Shown here piece after piece: positions 58,325-64,000 of a stretch of DNA of 64,000 nt (position 1 is its first letter; the number at the start of each line of letters is the position of its first letter). A program made the position numbers and the translations under genes. This stretch comes from Silvania confinis (lineage in GTDB: Bacteria > Pseudomonadota > Gammaproteobacteria > Enterobacterales > Enterobacteriaceae): NCBI RefSeq assembly GCF_025564085.1, contig NZ_JAMGZJ010000078.1, positions 62,001 to 126,000 on the forward strand. Direction: 5' to 3'. The notes below the pieces were generated by a model, which made no database searches, had not been told where the DNA came from, and saw nothing but the letters and a program-made list of their open reading frames with translations.

Positions 58325-59794
58325 TTACAGCGGGCCCAACTGGTAGCGGTACCGCTCGCCGTCGGCGACAAACTCTAGCCGGTGGGTGATACAGGTGGGG
58401 GCATCTTCCGCATGATGGGAGACGAACAGCAGCTGCGTTTCACCTTCGCTAATCAGGATGTCGACAAACCGGCGGATCAGCTGGCGGTTGAGCGGGTCCA
58501 GCCCCTGCAGCGGCTCATCGAGGATCAATAGCGTGGGGTGTTTAACCAGCGCGCGGACGATCAGCGCCAGCCGCTGCTGGCCCCACGACAGGCTGCTGAA
58601 CGGCGCATCGGCGACCCGATTATCCATCCCGAGGATGTCCAGCCACTGCTGCGCCAGCTTGTGCTGCTTGTCCGACACCGCCTGATAAATACCAATTGAA
58701 TCGAAGTAGCCTGAGAGGATCACGTTTCTCAGTGTGGTGCTGACCCGGTAATCGAGGTGCAGGCTGCTGCTGACATAGCCGATATGCTTTTTGATGTCCC
58801 AGATGGTTTCGCCGCTGCCGCGCCGGCGGCCAAACAGGGTTAAATCGTTACTGTAACCCTGGGGATGATCGCCGGTTATCAGGCTTAGCAGGGTGGATTT
58901 TCCGGCTCCGTTCGGGCCGACAATCTGCCAGTGTTCGCCGGGATTGACCGTCCAGCTCAGGTGGTCGAGGATCGGTCGGTCGTTATAGGACACCACGCCA
59001 TCGTTGAGCACAATCCGCGGCGCATTCTCCGGCAAACCGTGCCGCGCGGCGGGGGCATCCGGCTCGGGCAGGGCGACGCCGTGCAGTTTTTCGCTGTGCG
59101 CCAGTTGGGCAATTAACGCCTGCTTTAGCAAGGCTGATTTTTCGCCGACAGCCGTCAGGGCGCAGTCGACCAGCACCCCGGCATGCTGAACAAAATCAGG
59201 GATCTCATCAAAGCGGTTGAGCACGAGTACCAGGGTGTAACCCTGCTGATTGAGCGAGGCCAGCAGGTCAGCCAAATGGCCGCGTGATTTGACGTCGAGG
59301 CCGTCAAAGGGTTCATCCAGAATCAGCAGCTCCGGGGCACTCATCAGCGCCTGGCAGAGCAGCGTTTTGCGGGTTTCGCCCGTCGACAGATATTTGAAAC
59401 GTCTGTCCAGCAGGTGGGTGATGCCGAACTGGTCTGCCAGCTGGCGGCAGCGGGCTTCGTCTTTGATCTCATCCTGGATAATTTCTGAGGCGGTGCGGCC
59501 CGTATCTTCTTCGCCCGGGCTCAGCAAATCGGTGTTATTGCGCTGCCACTCGTCGCTGACCAGTTTTTGCAGTTGTTCAAAGGAGAGGCGGGTCAGACGG
59601 GTGAAGCGGTTTTGGCGTTCACCTTTCAGCAGAGTCAGCTCGCCGGCCAGGGCGCGCGCCAGCGCGGACTTGCCGCTGCCGTTGCTACCAACAAAAGCCC
59701 AGCTTTCGCCCGCGTTGAGGGTGAAATCAGCAAGAGAGAGGGTTCGGGTGTCGCTAAGACGAAACGTGCCTTGCGAAATTTGCAATGATGACAT
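58325..59794 (-). CDS. modF: ABC ATPase ModF, molybdenum-linked
   Basis: A 489-residue protein with two fused ABC ATPase domains. Walker A motifs are GSNGSGKSA (about 36-44) and GPNGAGKST (about 293-301). Signature and Walker B elements are LSTGETRK with LLILDEPFDG, and LSWGQQRL with LLILDEPLQG. There is no membrane domain. It is co-transcribed with modE; its exact role is unclear, with an auxiliary part in molybdate metabolism inferred from context. The start MSSLQISQG gives the E. coli length within one residue. Confidence 0.93.
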   Translation of the reverse strand: MSSLQISQGTFRLSDTRTLSLADFTLNAGESWAFVGSNGSGKSALARALAGELTLLKGERQNRFTRLTRLSFEQLQKLVSDEWQRNNTDLLSPGEEDTGRTASEIIQDEIKDEARCRQLADQFGITHLLDRRFKYLSTGETRKTLLCQALMSAPELLILDEPFDGLDVKSRGHLADLLASLNQQGYTLVLVLNRFDEIPDFVQHAGVLVDCALTAVGEKSALLKQALIAQLAHSEKLHGVALPEPDAPAARHGLPENAPRIVLNDGVVSYNDRPILDHLSWTVNPGEHWQIVGPNGAGKSTLLSLITGDHPQGYSNDLTLFGRRRGSGETIWDIKKHIGYVSSSLHLDYRVSTTLRNVILSGYFDSIGIYQAVSDKQHKLAQQWLDILGMDNRVADAPFSSLSWGQQRLALIVRALVKHPTLLILDEPLQGLDPLNRQLIRRFVDILISEGETQLLFVSHHAEDAPTCITHRLEFVADGERYRYQLGPL

Positions 59795-59861
59795 GACGTA
59801 TCCCATATTTTGCAGCGATAAGCCCCAGGGATACGCACTGTCAGCACGAATGTCAATCCGC

Positions 59862-60650
59862 TTAGCACAACGTGGCGATAATCACCCGGTCGGCATTAAA
59901 ATATGCGGTTGCATCAGTACCTTCTTCTAAGCTTGCGGCCTCTGCGACCGGCACGGTGGCGCACAGCGTCTGGCCGTCGGGCAGGGTCATCAGCACTTCA
60001 CACTGCTCTTCGCCATGACCTATATGGTTGATCACCCCACGCAGTTGATTATCGGCCTGGCTCGCTGCGTCAGCATCGCGGGTGATACTGACCCAAGGCG
60101 CTTTCAACAGTACCAGCACCTCCTTGCCTTCATCTAACCCTAGCCGCTCGCCGCTCTGGGCGGTTATCGCTGCTTTCAGGCGGGTTTGGCCATCTGCGAG
60201 TAAAATATCCACATGCTGCTGCACCTGGTTATGGTCCCGGGCGGTAACGGTGCCAAACCACTGGTTGCGGGCGCTGGTTTGTAACGAGAAGCGGGAAATG
60301 GCAGCCAGCAGGCTGTCCAGCGGCAGGGCGTTGTCATCGCTTAAGACATCGAACGCTTTTTGCTGGATTTGCCCCAGCAGATCGTACAGCTGGATCAGTC
60401 GCTGCCCGTAGCGCGTCAGCACGGCACCGCCGCCGCCTTTGCCGCCGGTGGCGCGATCGACCAGCGGTTGTTCGCTCAGGGTGTTCATCTCGTTGATGGC
60501 ATCCCATGCGCTTTTGTAGCTAATGCCCGCGTTTTTCGCTCCCTGGCTGATGGAGCCGGTCTGCGCGATCTGCTTGAGGAGCGAGATGCGGCGGGGATCG
60601 GCGAACAATTTTTGCTGGAGACGAAGGGTGAGGAGAATTTCGGCCTGCAT
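59862..60650 (-). CDS. modE: Molybdate-responsive regulator ModE
   Basis: A 262-residue LysR-like winged-helix regulator. The HTH lies about 20-80 (ISQGAKNAGISYKSAWDAI), and the wing has GGKGGGGAVLT. Two MOP/TOBE molybdate-binding domains follow (SARNQWFGTV near 127 and LRGVINHIGHGEEQ near 200). It represses modABC when molybdate is abundant. It precedes modF by 67 bases and is divergent from acrZ. Confidence 0.96.
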   Translation of the reverse strand: MQAEILLTLRLQQKLFADPRRISLLKQIAQTGSISQGAKNAGISYKSAWDAINEMNTLSEQPLVDRATGGKGGGGAVLTRYGQRLIQLYDLLGQIQQKAFDVLSDDNALPLDSLLAAISRFSLQTSARNQWFGTVTARDHNQVQQHVDILLADGQTRLKAAITAQSGERLGLDEGKEVLVLLKAPWVSITRDADAASQADNQLRGVINHIGHGEEQCEVLMTLPDGQTLCATVPVAEAASLEEGTDATAYFNADRVIIATLC

Positions 60651-60777
60651 AACAATGTCCTAGCAAAAGCATTATTGTGACGTAATTTGTTCTATGCGCA
60701 AACCGTACCGCACAAAAGGGGATGTATTTCTCGCTTTTGCGGTTAGAATACTGGATTCACATTGTCTGGAGAAAGCC

Positions 60778-60927
60778 ATGTTAGAGTTGCTGAAAAGTCT
60801 GGTATTCGCCGTGGTCATGGTGCCAGTGGTAATGGCTATCATCCTCGGTGCCATTTACGGCCTCGGTGAAGTTTTCAACGTCTTTTCCAATGTCGGCCAC
60901 AGAAAACAGCCGAAAAAGCAGCATTAA
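60778..60927 (+). CDS. acrZ: AcrZ, small AcrAB-TolC accessory protein
   Basis: A 49-residue single-helix membrane protein, formerly YbhT. It begins [19 protein letters not shown], with a Pro-bent helix that binds AcrB and widens the drug range of the pump. The tail is polar ([10 protein letters not shown]). GGAGAAAGCC precedes the ATG. It stands between modE and modA, as in E. coli. Confidence 0.95.
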   Translation: MLELLKSLVFAVVMVPVVMAIILGAIYGLGEVFNVFSNVGHRKQPKKQH

Positions 60928-60936
60928 TTTCCTGTA

Positions 60937-60964
60937 AAAACGCCCGGTCTGACCGGGCGTTTTG
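60937..60964 (+). terminator. Terminator of acrZ
   Basis: ACGCCCGGT (60940-60948), loop CTG, ACCGGGCGT (60952-60960), then TTTT. Confidence 0.9.
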
Positions 60965-61061
60965 CCCTCAAGTTTCCCTCTCTCCCGCCGATATTATTTA
61001 CGGCATCAATTTGATTTACTCATTAATCGGTACGATTTAACGCTGGGAAAACCTTACAGTT

Positions 61062-61089
61062 ATCGTTATATTTCTTAGTATATAACGAT
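61062..61089. promoter_or_regulatory. ModE operator of modABC
   Basis: CGTTATAT-N8-ATATAACG (61064-61087) is the ModE box, here perfectly symmetric and extended by AT/AT outside. It lies just before modA and would block the promoter when ModE carries molybdate. Confidence 0.9.
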
Positions 61090-61106
61090 AATCACAGGAG
61101 TTACCG

Positions 61107-61883
61107 ATGGCACGTACATGGTTCAAACTTGTTGCTGGCGCAACGCTGACACTCACCCTGACCGGCCAGGCTCTGGCGGATGAAGGCAAAATCACCGTTT
61201 TCGCGGCGGCCTCCCTGACCAATGCAATGCAGGATATTGCTGCAGTGTATAAAAAAGAGAAAAACGTCGATGTGGTGTCGTCGTTCGCGTCTTCTTCTAC
61301 GCTGGCGCGTCAGATTGAAGCCGGCGCACCTGCCGACCTGTTTATCTCGGCCGATCAGAAGTGGATGGATTACGCGGTCGATAAAAAAACGATCGACACT
61401 GCAAGCCGTGCGACGCTACTCGGCAATAGCCTGGTGGTGGTTGCGCCGAAGGCCAGCGCTCAGGGCGAGTTCGCCATTACCAACAAGACCGACTGGACCA
61501 GCTTGCTGAAAGACGGGCGTCTGGCTGTCGGTGATCCGGATCACGTCCCGGCAGGGATTTACGCGAAAGAAGCACTTCAGAAACTGGGTGCCTGGGAAAC
61601 GCTGTCGCCAAAGCTGGCACCGGCAGAGGATGTGCGTGGCGCCCTGGCGCTGGTGGCGCGCAGTGAAGCACCGCTCGGGATCGTCTACGGTTCCGATGCG
61701 GTTGCCGATAAAGCCGTCAAAGTGGTGAGCACCTTCCCTGAAGACTCGCACAAGAAAGTGGAATACCCGGTTGCCATCATTGATGGGCATAAAAACGCAA
61801 CCGTCAGCGCCTTCTACGATTACCTGAAGGGCCCGCAGGCGTCTGCCATCTTTAAACGTTATGGATTTACGACTCACGAATGA
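61107..61883 (+). CDS. modA: Molybdate-binding periplasmic protein ModA
   Basis: A 258-residue substrate-binding protein. The signal peptide is cleaved after A24 (ALA|DE). Molybdate-contact segments are AAASLTNAM, SFASSSTLARQIEAGAPAD and VGDPDHVPAGIYAKEAL. It delivers molybdate or tungstate to ModBC. CACAGGAG precedes the ATG. Its last 4 bases overlap modB. Confidence 0.96.
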   Translation: MARTWFKLVAGATLTLTLTGQALADEGKITVFAAASLTNAMQDIAAVYKKEKNVDVVSSFASSSTLARQIEAGAPADLFISADQKWMDYAVDKKTIDTASRATLLGNSLVVVAPKASAQGEFAITNKTDWTSLLKDGRLAVGDPDHVPAGIYAKEALQKLGAWETLSPKLAPAEDVRGALALVARSEAPLGIVYGSDAVADKAVKVVSTFPEDSHKKVEYPVAIIDGHKNATVSAFYDYLKGPQASAIFKRYGFTTHE

Positions 61884-62569
61884 TATTGACCGATCCCGAA
61901 TGGCAGGCCGTGCTGCTGAGCCTGAAAGTCTCTTCCCTCGCGGTTGCGTTTAGTTTGCCCTTTGGGATCTTCTTCGCCTGGTTACTGGTTCGCTGTAAGT
62001 TTCCAGGCAAAGCCCTCCTCGACAGTGTGTTGCATCTGCCGCTGGTGTTACCGCCAGTGGTGGTCGGCTATTTGCTGCTGATCGCCATGGGGCGACGCGG
62101 CTTTATTGGCGAAAAGCTGTATGACTGGTTCGGGGTCAGCTTTGCTTTTAGCTGGCGCGGCGCGGTGCTGGCGGCGGCAGTGATGTCGTTCCCGCTGATG
62201 GTCCGGGCGATCCGCCTGGCTCTGGAGGCGGTTGATCTCAAACTCGAACAGGCCGCTCGCACGTTAGGCGCCGGGCGCTGGCGCGTCTTTCTCACCATCA
62301 CACTTCCTCTGACGCTGCCGGGCATTATTGTCGGCACGGTGCTGGCTTTTGCCCGCTCACTGGGCGAGTTTGGTGCAACCATCACTTTTGTGTCCAATAT
62401 TCCCGGTGAAACCCGCACCATCCCGTCGGCGATGTATACCCTGATCCAGACCCCGGGCGGCGAAGGGGCGGCGGCGCGGCTGTGTTTGATCTCCATCGCG
62501 CTGGCGCTGGTCTCGCTGCTGATCTCCGAATGGTTGGCGCGTCTTAGCCGTGAACGGATGGGGAACTGA
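61880..62569 (+). CDS. modB: Molybdate ABC permease ModB
   Basis: A 229-residue permease with five hydrophobic segments. The EAA loop, which docks on ModC, is [21 protein letters not shown] (about 123-143 as EAA-G). [20 protein letters not shown] is typical of the molybdate/sulfate type. It overlaps modA by 4 bases (ATGA). Confidence 0.97.
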   Translation: MILTDPEWQAVLLSLKVSSLAVAFSLPFGIFFAWLLVRCKFPGKALLDSVLHLPLVLPPVVVGYLLLIAMGRRGFIGEKLYDWFGVSFAFSWRGAVLAAAVMSFPLMVRAIRLALEAVDLKLEQAARTLGAGRWRVFLTITLPLTLPGIIVGTVLAFARSLGEFGATITFVSNIPGETRTIPSAMYTLIQTPGGEGAAARLCLISIALALVSLLISEWLARLSRERMGN

Positions 62570-62571
62570 TC

Positions 62572-63630
62572 ATGCTGGAGCTGAATTTTAGCCAGACGTT
62601 GGGCGATCACTGTCTGACCATCAACGAAACGCTGCCCGCCAGCGGCATTACCGCCGTTTTTGGCGTCTCCGGGGCGGGGAAAACCTCGCTGATTAACGCC
62701 ATCAGCGGGCTGACCCGACCGCAGTCAGGGCAAATTGTGCTCAATGGCCGGGTGCTGAACGATGCCGAAAAACGCATCTGCCTGACGCCGGAAAAACGCC
62801 GCATTGGCTATGTGTTCCAGGATGCCAGGCTGTTCCCGCATTACAAGGTGCTGGGCAACCTGCGTTACGGCATGGCAAAAAGCATGACCGGGCAGTTTGA
62901 TAAGCTGATTGCGCTGCTGGGCATTGAGCCGCTGCTAAACCGGCTGCCGTCGTCGCTCTCGGGCGGTGAAAAGCAGCGCGTGGCGATCGGTCGCGCACTG
63001 CTGACCGCGCCGGAACTGCTGCTGTTGGATGAGCCGCTGGCCTCTCTCGACATCCCACGCAAGCGTGAACTGCTGCCATATCTGCAACGGCTGGCACGCG
63101 AAATCAACATCCCGATGCTGTACGTCAGCCATTCGCTGGATGAGATTTTGCATCTGGCCGACAAAGTGCTGGTGCTGGAAGACGGCAGCGTAAAAGCATT
63201 TGGCGATCTGGAAGAGGTGTGGGGCAGCAGCGTGATGCATCCGTGGCTCCCGCAGGAGCAGCAGAGCAGCATTCTGAAAGTGAGCGTGCTGGAACACCAT
63301 CCGCACTACGCGATGACTGCGCTGGCGATTGGCGATCAGCATGTCTGGGTCAATAAGCTTGATAAACCGCTGCAGGCTGGCCTGCGTATTCGTATCCAGG
63401 CCTCGGATGTCTCGCTGGTGCTACAGCCGCCGCTGCAAAGCAGTATCCGTAATATTCTGCGCGCCAAAGTGGCCCAGTGTTATGACGATAACGGCCAGGT
63501 GGAAGTCCAACTGGAAATTGGCAGCCGCACGCTGTGGGCGCGCATCAGCCCGTGGGCCAGAGATGAACTCGGGATCAAACCTGGCCTGTGGCTTTATGCG
63601 CAAATCAAGAGCGTGTCGATCACCACCTGA
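62572..63630 (+). CDS. modC: Molybdate ABC ATPase ModC
   Basis: A 352-residue ATPase. Walker A is GVSGAGKTS (about 31-39), the signature is [15 protein letters not shown], Walker B is [12 protein letters not shown], and the switch His is in [10 protein letters not shown]-terminal MOP/TOBE domain (about 290-350) senses molybdate. It starts 2 bases after modB and ends directly against the ybhA stop. Confidence 0.97.
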   Translation: MLELNFSQTLGDHCLTINETLPASGITAVFGVSGAGKTSLINAISGLTRPQSGQIVLNGRVLNDAEKRICLTPEKRRIGYVFQDARLFPHYKVLGNLRYGMAKSMTGQFDKLIALLGIEPLLNRLPSSLSGGEKQRVAIGRALLTAPELLLLDEPLASLDIPRKRELLPYLQRLAREINIPMLYVSHSLDEILHLADKVLVLEDGSVKAFGDLEEVWGSSVMHPWLPQEQQSSILKVSVLEHHPHYAMTALAIGDQHVWVNKLDKPLQAGLRIRIQASDVSLVLQPPLQSSIRNILRAKVAQCYDDNGQVEVQLEIGSRTLWARISPWARDELGIKPGLWLYAQIKSVSITT

Positions 63631-64000
63631 TTACAGCAGATGGGTATAGATATACTGGGCGATGCTGTCGGTGGTGTTGTCACCAATCACCACGTTAGCG
63701 CGGGCTTTGACGGCGTCGTCCGCATTGCCCATCGCCACGCCGGTCCCGGCGGCTTCAAGCATGCTGATATCGTTAAAGTTATCGCCAAAAGCAATCACAT
63801 CCTTCATCGACCCGCCAACAGATTCCACATACTGCGTCAGGCGTTTGCCTTTACTGTTGCCGCTGCGGGCGATATCCACCTGATCGTGCCATGACCATTC
63901 GCACTCCAGGCCCAGCGTTTGCTCAACGTGTTTTGCGAAGTCGTTAAGCCTGGCGGTGTCTTCGTCGGTCAGCGCGAATTTCCAGATGGCGTTTACCTCC
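63631..64000 (-). CDS. ybhA: HAD-family phosphatase YbhA (pyridoxal phosphate phosphatase), 3' part
   Basis: The C-terminal 122 or so codons of a Cof-type HAD hydrolase; the start lies beyond the right edge. Reading from the edge the frame gives EVNAIWKFALTDEDTARL, then LGLECEWSWHDQVDIA, and continues to FGDNFNDISMLEAAG, the motif IV Asp pair, and VVIGDNTTDSIAQYI. The match to E. coli YbhA is strong. The nucleophile Asp (motif I) is outside the window. It is convergent with modC with no bases between the stops. Confidence 0.93.
   Translation of the reverse strand, partial: EVNAIWKFALTDEDTARLNDFAKHVEQTLGLECEWSWHDQVDIARSGNSKGKRLTQYVESVGGSMKDVIAFGDNFNDISMLEAAGTGVAMGNADDAVKARANVVIGDNTTDSIAQYIYTHLL

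Overview
The window is a stretch of chromosome from a member of the Enterobacteriaceae. Gene order follows the 15-17 minute region of Escherichia coli closely, from chiP-chiQ-fur-fldA at the left edge to modABC-ybhA at the right. Several details point away from Escherichia itself and towards an Enterobacter/Lelliottia/Leclercia/Klebsiella-type genome. The pxp locus is extended by a DUF969/DUF979 permease pair and pcp, no rhsC or ybgA lies before phr, and the gene at the dtpD position is a distant POT-family transporter. No phage, insertion sequence, integron or CRISPR array is visible. The genus call is inference from gene content and recalled E. coli sequences.

Layout. 1-7.3 kb: chitoporin/lipoprotein (chiPQ), iron regulator fur with its coupled leader peptide uof, flavodoxin fldA, ybfE, esterase ybfF, the replication sequestration gene seqA with pgm. 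7.3-15.2 kb: the high-affinity K+ system kdpFABCDE on the minus strand with a KdpE-type site. 15.4-16.2 kb: ybfA, then an accessory stretch holding a candidate 35-residue peptide. 16.2-24 kb: phr, ybgI, pxpBCA, DUF969/DUF979 permease, pcp and nei, which together look like a 5-oxoproline salvage block beside DNA repair genes. 24-25.6 kb: POT peptide transporter. 25.9-37.6 kb: TCA cycle block, gltA divergent from sdhCDAB-sucABCD, ending in an SdhX-like 3'UTR RNA. 38.2-41.4 kb: cytochrome bd oxidase cydABX-ybgE behind an FNR/ArcA-type control region. 41.5-47.2 kb: the Tol-Pal envelope system (ybgC-tolQRAB-pal-cpoB). 47.2-48.0 kb: a tRNA operon (Lys-Val-Lys-Lys-Lys) with two 72-nt repeats carrying tRNA-Lys 3' ends. 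48.2-51.5 kb: nadA-pnuC (NAD), zitB (Zn/Cd efflux), ybgS. 51.8-53.7 kb: aroG and gpmA, convergent. 53.9-58.3 kb: galETKM with conserved external and internal gal operators. 58.3-64 kb: modF/modE, acrZ, modABC with a ModE box, and the 3' part of ybhA running off the right edge.

How it works together: most units are core metabolism and envelope maintenance. Control elements can be read directly: a ChiX pairing site at chiP, Fur boxes at fur and gpmA, a KdpE site, CRP and sigma70 elements at sdhC, FNR and ArcA motifs at cydA, NadR at nadA, TyrR at aroG, GalR/S operators at galE and ModE at modA. The least explained items are the 35-residue peptide gene with its own terminator (15.98-16.12 kb), the structured sdhB-sucA spacer and the tRNA-derived repeats. 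I found no clear new multi-gene system; the pxp/DUF969/DUF979/pcp block is the most coherent accessory pathway.
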